Notes under the pieces: generated by a model
Database searches by the model: none
Seen by the model: the letters and a program-made list of their open reading frames with translations, nothing else
What the model was told of the DNA's origin: nothing
Assembly (NCBI RefSeq): GCF_031755915.1
Contig: NC_083382.1
Span: 1,302,001-1,366,000 of the forward strand
From: Ziziphus jujuba
Taxonomy: Eukaryota > Streptophyta > Magnoliopsida > Rosales > Rhamnaceae
Direction of reading: 5' to 3'
DNA length: 64,000 bases
Made by a program: the position numbers and the translations under genes
Part shown: one piece after another, positions 34,374 to 46,534 of the stretch
How positions within the stretch are numbered: position 1 is the first letter of the stretch
Layout of the letters: each line of letters opens with the position of its first letter

Positions 34374-37208
34374 TCACCTGCAGCAAAAAGGAGTTAAATC
34401 AGCAACATTAAATGCAGCACTCATGTTATACTCACCTAGTAAATCAAGCTTGTAGGCATTCTTGTTATTGGGCTCCAAAACTTGAAAAGGTCCATCCATA
34501 GGCGGCATGAGCTTTGACTTTCTTTGATTAGGAAACCTTTCCATTTGTAAGTGCAACCAAACCAATTCTCCTGGGTCAAATACTATTACAACAAAATCTA
34601 GAAATACATGCTCATTATGGTAAAAATTACACTTTTTAAAGTTAGCAAACAATATTTTCCAAATTTTCAAATTGCCACTACGTAAAGCTCTCAACAATGT
34701 AGATAAAGTTCTATGCAATAAAGACATCTTTAAATAAGTATCTTTAAACTTCATGGTCAGCAATGATTTTTTATTCATAATTACTTTATTAACATCACCA
34801 AAGCTAAGATAATAATTTATATTCTTCCTTTCTTGTCTTCCTTTTCCTTTCTCACTCAATGCCATCTCACCTTCCTCACTCTCGGCTTTTGTACCAAATT
34901 TCTCACTCTTGGTTTTAATAAATTTTTTCCACACAACCTGAGTATTAGAAGACTTACCTCGGACAGCAAGCTCACCTTTTCCCTCTTGATTGGATGGTAG
35001 TCCACTTGGAATTTCATTTGGTAAGACATCTCCAAATTCCTTCAAAAGAGAAATCATTGAACTTGGCAATTCAAGTTCTTCAAAGTTAGTTTGATCATTA
35101 AAATAATTTTCTTTGTAAAGCATGACCAGCAAAGGTTTCTTACACTCAATAACCTTATTAATATCCCCTAAACTCAAATAAAAATTCTGGTTTTTCCTCT
35201 CTTTTCTTTCTTTTCTTTTTCTTTCCTCGGTTTGGCTCTCATTGGCGGAAATTTCCAGTTTTTGTGTGCTCTCGGTTCTCATCCCTCTCTCGGCTTTTTC
35301 TTGGTCTTTCCACTCAATATGAACCTTAGAAACCTTACCTTGGTCAGCAACCTCAATCTTACCTTCTTGAAAGGATGGTGAAGCCGTTGGTGCCATACTT
35401 GCTTTTTCCTTGAGCTTTTCGGCTTCTCTCCTTTGTTGCATTTGTAATTGGTCCTTGTAAACCTCTTTAGGAGATAATGGTTCCAGCTTGATCTTCTTCC
35501 CTTTAAACCTGAAAATAATACTATTTTCTCGACCAAAATGAGTAGCATCTTTATGAAATTGCCATGGTCTACCTAATAGTATATGTCCAGCAATCATAGG
35601 CACAATATCACATAAAACTACATCCTCATATCTACCTATATTAAATTTTACTTTGGCTTGTTTGTTTACTTTCATCTCACCACTATCATTAAGCCATTGT
35701 AATCTATAAGGTTCTGGATGTTTAATTGTTTTCAAGCCTAATTTATCAACTACAAGATTACTTATCACATTAGTACAACTCCCACTATCTATAATCATGC
35801 TACAAATTTTACCTTGTATTTCGCAGCGAGTGTGGAAGATGTTTTCCCTTTGTATCTGCTCTTCATCCTTGTAGACAGCAAGTACTCTCCTTGAAACCAA
35901 GCTCAACTCGACATTAGATGTATCCACAGGTTCGGATTCATCTTCATTGCGATCCTCCTCTTGCTCGGTTTCAGCACCACTTTCTTCACTTGCGGATTCC
36001 AGCTCACCATCACCCTTTAATACCATGATTCTTCTATTTGGGCATTGGCTGGCTATGTGTCCTCTTCCTTGGCACTTAAAACAAATTATTTCTCTGGATT
36101 TTTGAGGTTTAGGATCAGATTTTACCTCACCTCTAAGTGCTTGGACAGATTCGGTCTTGACCTCCCTTCTTGGCCGGTTGGTAGATTCTTCTCCTAATTT
36201 CGGCCTCAACTTGTTTTCATAAGTGGAATTGTTTTTCCAGCCACTTGAACTTGTCCTTCCACTGCTAGAAACTCCTCCAAACCGTGTACTAACACCCCTC
36301 CTCTTGAATTGGTTGTCAAGTTTAATGGCTACATGCAACATCTCCTCCAATTCCAAGTATTGTTGTAATTCAAGTTGGTTGGCAATGTCACGGTTTAACC
36401 CTCCAAGAAATCTTGCCATTGTTGCCTCTCTATCCTCCCTCATGTTTAGCCTCATCATTAACATCTCCATCTCTTTGTAATAATCCTCCACGGACCTACT
36501 TCCTTGAGACAAAGATTGAAGCCTTTGATGCAGCAACCTTTGGTAATGGGATGGTACAAACCGCTTCCTCATGACTCCTTTCATTTGTCGCCATGTTGTA
36601 ATTAAGTCTTCACCAACCCTCCTTCGGGTGCTTTGCTCATTTATCCACCATTGGAGTGCATAATGGCCAAACTCCATTGCTGCCATCTTCACCTTCTTAC
36701 CTTCCGAATAGTTGTGGCAGTCAAAAATCATCTCCATTTTCTCTTCCCACTCCAAATAAGCTTCAGGATCACTTTTACCCATAAAAGGTGGGATATTAAC
36801 CTTGATATTTCCCAAATCTTCATCTGTATCCTCCCTCCTATATCTCCCACGGCCAGCTCTATCTTGGACAGCAAAGGTTTCGTCCATACCTTCCTCAAAG
36901 TCACCGTCCAATGGCTCCTCATCAAATTCCTCTCTCGGCCTCTTGCGACCTCCTCGTCCTCGGCCTCGTCCTCCATGGAATTCTTGCCTATTTCTTGTAT
37001 TCGGCCTTCCTTGTGAGGCTTCTAATCTTCCCACTCTTTGGTTTACATGCTCAAATTGAGCACTCATCCGCTGTATTGATTCCAAAATAGTTCTCAAGTC
37101 CACTTGGTCTCCACTTCCGGTAGCTCGGTCATCGCCATGAAATGCTACGGACTCTTCCTCATTGATCCTCAAGGGTGGATCCCCTCTTCTTATTCTAGAA
37201 TCTGCCAT
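34374..37208 (-). CDS. Intact 944-residue gag-protease mosaic protein
   Basis: The start is taken at [10 protein letters not shown], matching the relative at 46535; six more residues are open upstream. A basic arginine/glycine-rich segment is near residues 75-110, a gag domain ([14 protein letters not shown], then FGHYALQWW) near 150-245, a zinc knuckle [14 protein letters not shown] near 374-387, and an aspartic protease site ([12 protein letters not shown]) near 470-480. Charged linker follows, and the frame reaches EIPSGLP near 735, where the relative enters reverse transcriptase. Instead there is a diverged second copy of the linker (about 740-830), a scrap of integrase (about 830-851), a scrap of reverse transcriptase (about 852-876, [10 protein letters not shown]) and the integrase C-terminus (about 877-944). 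The pol scraps are out of normal order, since the integrase piece precedes the RT piece, yet they stay open. It ends CCR-stop through a one-base difference from the relative. Expected product: a capsid protein with protease; no polymerase activity. Confidence 0.88.
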   Translation of the reverse strand: MADSRIRRGDPPLRINEEESVAFHGDDRATGSGDQVDLRTILESIQRMSAQFEHVNQRVGRLEASQGRPNTRNRQEFHGGRGRGRGGRKRPREEFDEEPLDGDFEEGMDETFAVQDRAGRGRYRREDTDEDLGNIKVNIPPFMGKSDPEAYLEWEEKMEMIFDCHNYSEGKKVKMAAMEFGHYALQWWINEQSTRRRVGEDLITTWRQMKGVMRKRFVPSHYQRLLHQRLQSLSQGSRSVEDYYKEMEMLMMRLNMREDREATMARFLGGLNRDIANQLELQQYLELEEMLHVAIKLDNQFKRRGVSTRFGGVSSSGRTSSSGWKNNSTYENKLRPKLGEESTNRPRREVKTESVQALRGEVKSDPKPQKSREIICFKCQGRGHIASQCPNRRIMVLKGDGELESASEESGAETEQEEDRNEDESEPVDTSNVELSLVSRRVLAVYKDEEQIQRENIFHTRCEIQGKICSMIIDSGSCTNVISNLVVDKLGLKTIKHPEPYRLQWLNDSGEMKVNKQAKVKFNIGRYEDVVLCDIVPMIAGHILLGRPWQFHKDATHFGRENSIIFRFKGKKIKLEPLSPKEVYKDQLQMQQRREAEKLKEKASMAPTASPSFQEGKIEVADQGKVSKVHIEWKDQEKAERGMRTESTQKLEISANESQTEERKRKERKERKNQNFYLSLGDINKVIECKKPLLVMLYKENYFNDQTNFEELELPSSMISLLKEFGDVLPNEIPSGLPSNQEGKGELAVRGKSSNTQVVWKKFIKTKSEKFGTKAESEEGEMALSEKGKGRQERKNINYYLSFGDVNKVIMNKKSLLTMKFKDTYLKMSLLHRTLSTLLRALRSGNLKIWKILFANFKKCNFYHNEHVFLDFVVIVFDPGELVWLHLQMERFPNQRKSKLMPPMDGPFQVLEPNNKNAYKLDLLGEYNMSAAFNVADLTPFCCR

Positions 37209-38370
37209 GTTAGTAAAATGCTGCAAAAATAAAATAAATCCTCACAATATTCACTCCCTCACGTGTTTCACTCAAACAAGGTCTCGACACTCGTGTTTGC
37301 ACACTAGTTTCGGCTTTTACCCTCTTTTAAGCTCACACACTCTTGCCTTTTTCCACTCAATGAATTATCTCAAAGTTCTAATTAAAACACCCACAAAACA
37401 GCAATCAGATCACTAGTATGTTTTAATTAAACTTACCAACAAAACAGTAGCAAAAAGTAGGCAATACCGAAAGAATCCAACAAATCCTAATTTTTCGGCT
37501 TTCTAGACAAGAAAACACAAAATAATGGGAAAACGTTGGAATTTTTGAAAACTGCACCAGATGGTAGTAGATTATGAGTTCAAGAATAAAATTCCAGAAA
37601 AAAAAATTCAAATACGAACAAGAATCAAAGAGAACAAAAATATAGAAAAGTGTTGGTTGTTGTTCTTGTAATTCAAGTTTTGTATCAATTCCTTTAACTA
37701 ATTTTAATCCAAATAATTTAAGCACCCAAAATCCAAATATCCAGCAGCAAAATAATTCTCCAGCAACTCAAATATTGAATAAATAATAAAAAAACCAGCA
37801 GCTCCAACAAATTTCCAGCAAACAAATCAAACTCCAACAAACCGAAATATTTTGTTTTGTTTTTTTTGTTTTTTTTTGTTTTTTCTTTATTCGGCTTTAC
37901 CTTCTTTTTTTTTTTTTTTTCACTCACTGAACATAAACAACTGCAGTAGCAAGAATAATTACCAAAATTGCAATTCCAACTCCAAAACAAACACCAAAGC
38001 CGTGACCTCCAAATAAACAAAATGTGCAGTTTTTTTTTTTTTTTTTTTAAATGATGCCGCAAACTTCTTCTTTTTTTTTTTATTTTTTTTTGAATATATG
38101 AATGCAAATTTCTAAGACTAAAACAGCAAAGAAAAATCAACAAAAACCAAATTAACAAGAACAATGATAAAAGACAACCAACAAACTAGGAAACAAAAAT
38201 ACGATAAAACTAGGAAATCCTAATTCAACTAGGAATGAATTTTTTTTTTTTTTTTTTTAAGATGCTGAACGTGTATAGGATGGATGCAACCTTAACCTAA
38301 TGCTAAAATTGCAGAATAACACAAAAACAAATAAAGCAAATAAAGATAGATCAAACCTGAACAAAATTTA
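37209..38370 (-). other. Leader of the gag-only retrotransposon
   Basis: Untranslated region between the primer-binding site and gag, with several long A/T homopolymers. It is closely related to 45389-46534 in the other element. No gene. Confidence 0.75.
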
Positions 38371-38382
38371 GCTCTGATACCA
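38371..38382 (-). other. Primer-binding site (initiator Met tRNA)
   Basis: On the minus strand TGGTATCAGAGC lies two bases after the 5' LTR. It is complementary to the 3' end of plant initiator methionine tRNA. Confidence 0.92.
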
Positions 38383-38384
38383 AA

Positions 38385-39526
38385 TGATACGAACCTAGGA
38401 TGACCTGCTCCTAAACCCGTATTATATTAGCCCGGATCTTTAATTAAGTTCAAGTTCTAATGGAATGGACCTCAACCCCTAACCAACCTGTGGTTAGAAA
38501 CCTTGGTATAATGTAGACGCCACAATAGGGGATGGAAAACCTATTGATAAGTCAAGCTAAAACAACCAATTCTCTAATGGTGTTTTAGGTGTTCTCAGAG
38601 AACAAAGAGATAATTAATCTCACAAGTATTTTCTCAATCAAATCAAAGTTGTCAAGTTATATCATTAATGAAAAATAAGCCTTTAAATAGGCTTTGAAAG
38701 AAACAAAATAAACCCTAAAAACCCTAGGAAAAACCGGCCACACAATGAAGAAGTCTACCTTAGCCGAAACTTTCATTTTCCTAATCTAATTTGGATTAAT
38801 TAATTCCTTTATTTTGAATTAGGAATTAATTAATTTACAATAAAAATAATAAAATAATAACTTTCCTAATCTTATTTGTCCAGAAAATAAATAAATAGAA
38901 ACTAAAAATAATGGTAGTTTCCTAAAACAAAAAGTAGAATAAAATTAGGAAACTAAAATACTAGCTTTTTTTGATCAAGTTGACTTTGATCAATCTTTGA
39001 CCTCTTTGAGCTTCAAATCAGCTTCTAGATGCTTTGTAGGATGCCAAATAAGCTGAATATGAAGTCCCACACGTTGCCCATGCTTGGAAAAATAAGAAAA
39101 GGCTAAAACAGTAAAATACAGTAAAGCCAGCAAGCAATACAGCAAATTCGGCCAAATTGTTGAGGCTGTCCGTACAAGCCCTTTTTGATTGCATTTGAGG
39201 CTGATTTAACTTGATTCCATGACCTCTTAGGCATATGTATTGAACCCACAAAGCATTGGAACCATTTCATGCTTCTCGGACTCCAAAAATGTACCAAAAC
39301 CGTCACCCGGGTCCGTATCGGCTTCCACCACTTGGATGCTTCGAATAGGCTTTGTATCTTCAAGTATGAACAAGCTCTGTTGAGATTGATTAACCTCTGT
39401 ATAAATACTCCCATTTTGCCCTTAAATCTCTTAATTTGAGCTCTTTTGATTGGCCTAGTCTTCATCCGTGTCAAGTCAGCACCCCAGCGGGTTATCGGTT
39501 GAGCGGCCTCGGGCGGAATCACATCA
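38385..39526 (-). repeat. 5' LTR of the gag-only retrotransposon
   Basis: 1,142 bp, essentially identical to 33190-34331. It would carry the promoter and polyadenylation signals for the leftward transcript. Confidence 0.95.
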
Positions 39527-39531
39527 CTTTC

Positions 39532-39949
39532 GGTCCCCGGTTTCACTGGAAAATTGGAAGGGATTCTAGCTCCAAAGAACATATACATACATGGACTGTG
39601 TCGTCTTATGTACGTCTCGTTTACCAAATGGTCAGGTATACCATGCCACGTGTCATCCTCTTTTTCTATAGAGGAGAGATACAGAAAAAGAAACGGTATA
39701 GTGATCGTGTCGTAAGACCTTGTTTGTTTCTGTTTGACGTTATTTTCCTCTTAAAAGATAAATGATATGCAAAGTCACCCAAAAACAATTGATTTATCGA
39801 TTACTCGTTTATATATATACATATATATAGAGAGAGATAGAAATATGAGCAGATGGTGGAAATACCAAATGCTCGACAAGCAAGACATAGTGCACCGGAG
39901 TTGGGCCAATTAAGTACCAAATAACAATTACAAGTTATAATAAAATAAA
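39532..39949. other. Short spacer with no recognised gene
   Basis: Lies between the gag-only retrotransposon and the Mutator-like element. Contains a (TA)n/(GA)n patch near 39812-39838; no coding signal. Confidence 0.5.
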
Positions 39950-39958
39950 AAAATAAAA

Positions 39959-40047
39959 GGTTTTTTTTGAAAAGTAGCCATCCCGTAAATGGTTTTTTGA
40001 ATAACATCAAAATTTAAAAAAAAAAAAAAACTAGCCACCTTTTAGGA
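39959..40047 (+). repeat. Left terminal inverted repeat of the MULE
   Basis: Imperfect inverse of 58475-58559; the conserved core includes GAAAAGTAGCCATCCCGTAA and AATGGTTTTTTGAA, then an A-rich tract and CTAGCCACCTTTTAGGA. Confidence 0.8.
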
Positions 40048-40227
40048 CATCCAGACTAAAATACCCTTTATTACTATTTTTTTTTTATATCTTTTTTCCC
40101 TACCAAAACACTTATTTTCTCTGCTTTCCCTTTCCCTTTCCTTTTTGAAACACAGCAAGGCCTTCGAACACACTAGGGCTTTACTTTTCCCTTTCAAAAC
40201 ATACCATTCAAACACAACTAGGGCTTT

Positions 40228-40618
40228 CCTTTCCCTTTTGAAATAGACCATTTGACCCCACTCACAATTCCTTTCCTCCTATCCATTATTGAGGTTGAAG
40301 AAACAACCTCTACTTTCACAAGTCCAAACTACGAAGCTGAGGACCTAAAAATCTTCCTCCTTTTCCATTGTTGATGCTGCACAGTCCAACTTCTTCAAAG
40401 GTTAGTTTCGCTCCCTTTTTCTTTTAGCCTTTCCCTTTCGAAATACACCATTCAACTCTACTCAAAATTATTTTCTTCCAATTTGTTTATTGAGGTTGAA
40501 GAAGCAACCTCTACTTTCACAAGTCCAAACTAGGAAGCTCAGGAACCGAAAATCTTCCTCCTCTCCCGTTGTTTATGCTGTATAGTCCAACTTCTTCAAA
40601 GGTTAGTTTTGCTCTTTT
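40228..40618 (+). repeat. Tandem duplication of about 200 bp near the MULE left end
   Basis: Two copies (about 40228-40418 and 40430-40618) share TTGAGGTTGAAGAA, CAACCTCTACTTTCACAAG, AATCTTCCTCCT and CCAACTTCTTCAAAGGTTAG. Each ends in a possible splice donor (AAAG|GTTAGT), so it may represent a duplicated leader exon of the rightward gene. Confidence 0.8.
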
Positions 40619-43058
40619 ATTATTATTATTATTTTTTTACCTTCACTTTAACATCTCCACCTATTCCTTGTAAAAACTTTCAATTCGATTCTGCTTCTCA
40701 ACTGGGTTTTTTGTTTTCATTATTATTCCCTCTTCATTTTTATACATTATGTACCAAAAAAGTGGTTTTTTTTTTTTGGTCGATTTTTTTTTTTTTTTGG
40801 GTTTTATAGGTTTGATAAGGAAAAAAGTTTTCTACATATAAGAGATAAATAGATGTTGATGTCTATGTCTGATAAGGAGATCTCCAGTGTCGGCATTAGT
40901 GGTGGTGGTGGTGAAGGTGGTGGTGGTGGGTGTGGAGGTGATGATGGTGATGGAGACGATGATGAGAGTGGTTGTGTTTGTGTCTGATATGGTTCTGAGG
41001 GCATTTTGTTTTGGATAACATGCCTAAATATTTGATGTTGACTGTTTCATTTTATTGTGTAAGTTGGTGCCAATTACTCTCTCTAGTCTAGCCCACATGA
41101 TGATGATTTGAGGAAGGGAATTCATCAGTGCTACGCATATATATCTGGGAAGTAGTGTGAAATTGAAATGGTTAGGGTGTTATATAGGCATTTGGCATAT
41201 TCTTCTCCAAGTACCTGAATAAGTTTTTGGATGTGCAACTCATCATTTATAGTTGAAGCATATAGGTGAAGAAATCATTCTTTTACTCTCTACAGGCCCT
41301 TAGCAGATACCATAACTTGCTTTTAAAAGCTTAATATGCATAATATTATTCTTGGTCCATGGATTTCTTTATTTCTAGTTCCAGGAAACCTTTTTTTGAT
41401 TTTTGTGAGAGACAAAGCAAACACCTGTAGCTATTAATGAGATATTTTCTTGAGAATGAGAAGATTTTGATTGCTAAAATCACCATAAGAGCATCTTATA
41501 GAAAATTATTTCTGCTTGCTTAAGCATATAAACTTTCTAATTTAACAAACAAGGTAAGGAAGATCTAGTTGTTTACTGATTTTTTGAATAGCCTCTTGCT
41601 GTGTATATGCAATTATAATATGCATGTCTTTTATAAACGTAAAAGGCTATGTAAACAGGATGTCGTTTAGAAATTAACCTCTTTATGTTTCTGTGGCTTA
41701 AATTTAGATGTTGTTTAAAAATACATGTATAGAAAAAAGAGGTTACATAAGTTGCAAATATGTTTTTTGCTCTTAGAAAACTATTTGTATATGGGATTGT
41801 GATCCTGTAATTCTAATTGGTTTTTCTGAATTAGTAACCTGTTCCAATTCAATTCGTGAATTGTAGATGTATTATATCATTGAAATTGCTTGTCATTGTT
41901 GTGGTCAATACCTCTAGGGTCTAGCCTACACATTTCCTTCTCTACTTTTCTGGGATTCATTAAGCAGACACTGAAAAACATATAACTTGTTGGATTTCCT
42001 TTTCACATATGCATTTTTTTCAACTGGAAATATGTATGAATTATGTATTACATTTATTTTTCTACCCCTGTTGATCTTATATAGAGGTTGTTGTAATTTG
42101 TCTTCAGGTGCTCGAATTTCCCTTTCATCTTTAGTAGTTGTCAAAGGAAAGATTTGTTAGGATCCTTACTAATATTGATTTTCTATATTTTTCAGCATTG
42201 GAGGAGCAAGTGATGGACTGAGCAGAAAATTGAAGCACAAAATTTGCCATCATTAGAATTACAAGTGTTTGCTGAAAAAATTACACACACACTTACAGAG
42301 ATAGAGAAAGAGAGAGAGAGATATATATAAACAGATAGAGAAGCATTGGTGGCGGTTTGTCACCCATTAATGTAAGTTGCTTCTCTGAACAAAACAAAAA
42401 AATATTGTAAACTAATTTCGCTTTAATGTAACGAACTAATCTGAGAACCTTTATTTATGCTGTATTGAATGGTATTTTAGAATTGTTGATAATTTCCATG
42501 ATGGATTATTTTAGAGATGATAAGTCATCTCTTTATAAATTGCTCAATTTTGAACCTTTGTCATTATGAGGTATGCTTATAATATTGTGTTATTTGGTGT
42601 GACGGAAATGTTTGTGTTGCATGGTTAGAATGTGAAATGTGAAATTAAAACTATTATGAAGTTGTGTTTTTGTTTGAATTTAATGGGAGGTTTGAATGTG
42701 AAACCATAATATATGTGTTAGAACCATAGGTTATCCTTAGGAAGCAATGTCAGATGTGCATGGTTGGTTTGTTACCTAATGTATAATGTACACTAATATA
42801 TAGAAGATATTGTAGGTTTTAAATCCACATATGTGCTGGTTTGAAAAGTTTCTTTAGCCATTTTCATTCTAATTTTACACAAACCCCGTTAGGTGTATGT
42901 CATTTAGGTTCTGGAAAATTTTCCGCTTGGCGGAAAACTTTTCCTCCAGGCGGAAAACTTTTTCCTCCAGGCAGAAAATTTTTCCTCCAGGCTTTCCTCG
43001 TGTTGAAAAAAAAAATTTCTCCATATGTTATGCTTTGTTGTATTTGATTTACGGATAA
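40619..43058 (+). other. Leader/promoter region of the MULE Ulp1 gene
   Basis: No domain is recognised. It contains GGTGGTGGTGGTG-type repeats near 40900-40950 that read as low-complexity frames, a (GA)n/(TA)n patch near 42290-42330, and the GGCGGAAAA motif cluster (separate entry). Probably leader introns. Confidence 0.5.
42906..42992 (+). repeat. TTTTCC/GGCGGAAAA minisatellite, left cluster
   Basis: About four imperfect repeats of the form TTTTCCTCCAGGCGGAAAAC. The first contains a perfect short hairpin (TTTTCCGC TTG GCGGAAAA). A related cluster lies at 54629-54880, on the other side of the same gene. Confidence 0.85.
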
Positions 43059-44232
43059 ATGGATTCAGATTACCAACAAAGGCTTTGTGACTTGGAGATA
43101 TCGAGGGCAAAGGTTAATTGTATCTTAAACTTCTGGAAAGCCGTGTCGGATATTAAGTTAAAGCTGACTCCAACCCAAATAAAGAAGTTTGAGGATAGCT
43201 ATTTTGGCCACTTTTTGAAGGCCAACGAGATACAATTTAGTGGCCTCATCGTCAACAGCATGCTGTATAGACAGTATGTTTGTGACGACAAGGATTTTAT
43301 GGTATTCAATTTTGGAGGGCGTGGTGCTAGATTTACGTGGAGAGACTACACCATAATTACAGGTCTACGGTTTGGTTACGAACCCAATAGGTGGGTTAAC
43401 ATCTCTACTTGTATTAGTGACATGTATTTTGGCGGAAAGCAAAAGCTCACTAACTCGGAGATAACCGAAGCTGTTATTACTGCACAGTGTCAAGACGATG
43501 ATGAAGCCGACGATGATAGATTGAAGTTGGCTTTATTATATTTCCTAGAGATGGTTCTTCTAGGCAAAGAAAGCATGGCCACTACACCCCATAATCACTT
43601 GGAGATGGTGGACGATTTAGAGTACTTCAATAACTATCCATGGGGTACTTTATCATATACCACCACTATTAGATCGTTGAAGAGTGCTTTTGAGCATAAA
43701 GAGTCCATGGCTTTAAACAAGTCAAAGAGTTATACTGTTTGTGGGTTTCATTTGGCTTTCATAGTAAGTTTATTACACTATTATTTAACGTTTGTTACAT
43801 TTGTATTTATGGTGTGTATTTCTTTACTTATTCATTATTAATTTATTGTTTGACAGATTTGGGGTTTTGAGACAATTCCTTCGTCAGGTCAAGTATTTGG
43901 AAAGAAGTTGCCGGACATGGCATTCCCTCAAATTCTTAATTGGCATATTTCACAAGTGCCAAGATTTAAGAAGGCCACTGAACTCTTCGATCATTGTGAT
44001 GTAAGTATATGAGTTTTCCACTTATATGTACAAATATATATATATATATATATATAAATATACATTCTAACATAGTAATATTATTTATAGACTTTTGCAG
44101 TATTTGTAGTATTACTTAATAATCACTTGATGATAACCCCTTTTGTCTTTTGCAGTATCCCGTTCATGGCCTAATGAATGTAACTAAATTTGAGCTTGCA
44201 TATATTGGCAAAATTGCATGGGACGTACATCA

Positions 44233-45374
44233 TGATGCGAATCCACCCGAGACAGCTCGACCAACAACCCGCTGGGGTGCTGACCCATTACAAATGAAGG
44301 TGGGGCCGATCACTAGGGCCCAAGCCAAGAAGTTCAAGGACAATCTTGCTGTCTTCATACAAGGAATAAGTCATAGTCAAGAGGGGTTGGCCATATCTAA
44401 AGAACAAAGGCCTGTTTTACTCATACAAGCAATAGAAGCCAAAACGGGGTCGGGTGACGTTTTTGGTAACAATAAAGAGGCCGGGTTGTATGAATTGGAA
44501 CCCCATCTTTATGGGTTTAATTTATATGGAGGATGAGTCATAGAAACCAGCCAAAGCAGCTTCAAAGCCGACCAACAAGGAGGTTTGCGCACAAGGAGAA
44601 GGAAAGGCCGGATTTGCTGTATTCTTCGCGGGCTTTACTGTATTTTACTGTATTAGCCTTTTCTCTTACTTCCAAGCAAGGGCAACGTGAGGAACTTCAC
44701 AATAAGCTTATTTGGCATCCTAGAAAGAATATTGAAGCTGATTTGGAGCTCACTTGGGTCAAAAAATTGGTCAAAGTCAATGTAGTCAAAAAGCTAGTCT
44801 TTTAGTTTCCTAATTTTATTCTACTTTTTGTTTTAGGAAATGACCATTATTTTTAGTTTCTATTTATTTATTTTCTGGACAAATAAGATTAGGAAAGTTA
44901 TTATTTTATTATTTTCTTTGTAAATTAATTAATTCCTAATTCAAAATAAAGGAATTAATTAATCCAAATTAGATTAAGAAAAGGAAAGTTTCGGCCAAGG
45001 TAGAATTCTTCATTGAGTGGCCGATTTTTCCTAGGGTTTTTAGGGTTTATTTTGTTTCTTTCAAAGCCTATTTAAAGGCTTATTTTTCATTAATAAGAGA
45101 ACTTTAAAACTTTGATTTGATTAAAAAAAATACTTGTGAGATTAATTATCTCTTTGTTCTTTGAGAACACCTAAAACACCATTAGAGAATTGGTTGTTTT
45201 AGTTTGACTTATCAATAGGTTTTCCATCCCCTATTGTGGCGTCTACATTATACCAAGGTTTCTAACCACAGGTTGGTTAGGGGTTGAGGTCCATTCCATT
45301 AGAACTTGAACTTAATTAAAGATCCGGGCTAATATAATACGGGTTTAGGAGCAGGTCGTCCTAGGTTCGTATCA
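44233..45374 (+). repeat. 5' LTR of the gypsy element
   Basis: 1,142 bp, begins TGATGCGAATCC and ends GGTTCGTATCA. Confidence 0.95.
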
Positions 45375-45376
45375 TT

Positions 45377-45388
45377 TGGTATCAGAGC
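45377..45388 (+). other. Primer-binding site (initiator Met tRNA)
   Basis: TGGTATCAGAGC lies two bases after the 5' LTR, complementary to plant initiator methionine tRNA. Confidence 0.93.
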
Positions 45389-46534
45389 TAAATTTTGTTC
45401 AGGTTTGATCTATCTTTATTTGCTTTATTTGTTTTTATGTTATTCTGCAATTTTAGCATTAGGTTAAGGTTGCATCCATCCTATACACGTTCAGCATCTT
45501 AAAAAAAAAAAAAAAATTCATTCCTAGTTGAATTAGGATTTCCTAGTTTTATCGTATTTTTGTTTCCTAGTTTGTTGGTTGTCTTTTATCATTGTTCTTG
45601 TTAATTTGGTTTTTATTGATTTTTCTTTGCTGTTTTAGTCTTAAATATTTGCATTCATATATTCAAAAAAAAAAAAACAAGAAAAAAAAAAAAGAAGTTT
45701 GCGGCAACATTTAAACAAAAAAAAAAAAAAAAACTGCACATTTTGTTTATTTGGAGGTCACGGATTTGGTGTTTGTTTGGAGTTGGAATTGCAATTTTGG
45801 TAATTATTCTTGCTACTGCAGTTGTTTATGTTCTGTGAGTGAAAAAAAAAAAAGAAGGTAAAGCCGAATAAAAAAAAAAAACAAAAAAAAAATATTTCGG
45901 TTTGTTGGAGTTTGATTTGTTTGCTGGAAATTTGTTGGAGCTGCTGGTTTTTTATTATTTATTCAATATTTGAGTTGCTGGAGAATTATTTTTGCTGCTG
46001 GATATTTGGATTTTAGGTGCTTAAATTATTTGGATTAAAATTAGATAAAGGAATTGATACAAAACTTGAATTACAAGAACAACAACCAACACTTTTCTAT
46101 AATTTTGTTCTCTTTGATTCTTGTTCGTATTTGAATTTCTTTTTCTGGAATTTTATTCTTGAACTCATAATCTACTACCATCTGGTACAGTTTTCAAAAA
46201 TTCCAACGTTTTCCCATTATTTTGTGTTTTCTTGTCTAGAAAGCCGAAAAATTAGGATTTGTTGGATTCTTTCGGTATTGCCTACTTTTTGCTACTGCCT
46301 TGTTGATAAGTTTAATTAAAACATACTAGTTATCTAATTGCTGTTTTGTGGGTGTTTTAATTAGCACTTTGAGATAATTCATTGAGTGGAAAAAGGCAAG
46401 AGTGTGAGAGCTTAAGAGAGGGTAAAAGCCGAAACTAGTGTGCAAACACGAGTGTCGAGACCTTGTTTGAGTGAAACACGTGAGGGAGTGAATATTGTGA
46501 GGATTTATTTTATTTTTTGTAGTATTTTACTAAC
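45389..46534 (+). other. Leader of the gypsy element
   Basis: Non-coding region before gag with long A runs, similar along its length to the leader of the gag-only element. Short frames such as 46017-46319 also exist in that element but have no recognisable domain. Confidence 0.7.

Larger units (their letters stand above)
33190..39526 (-). mobile_element. Young non-autonomous gypsy LTR retrotransposon, TR-GAG-like
   Basis: Two 1,142-bp LTRs (33190-34331 and 38385-39526) in direct orientation, TG...CA ends, and perfect 5-bp duplications CTTTC at 33185-33189 and 39527-39531. The only LTR difference I found is G at 33647 versus A at 38842. In element orientation (minus), the primer-binding site (TGGTATCAGAGC, initiator-Met tRNA) follows the 5' LTR and a polypurine tract precedes the 3' LTR. 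The interior encodes a gag-protease frame but only scraps of reverse transcriptase and integrase, so movement must have been supplied by a relative. The relative at 44.2-52.4 kb has the same gag, primer site and LTR 3' portion, but a different LTR 5' quarter. Confidence 0.93.

Noticed and set aside
40804..41004. Proline/serine-rich or glycine/aspartate-rich frames near 40.9 kb
   Set aside because: A GGTGGTGGTG and GATGATG simple repeat gives low-complexity peptides in any frame.
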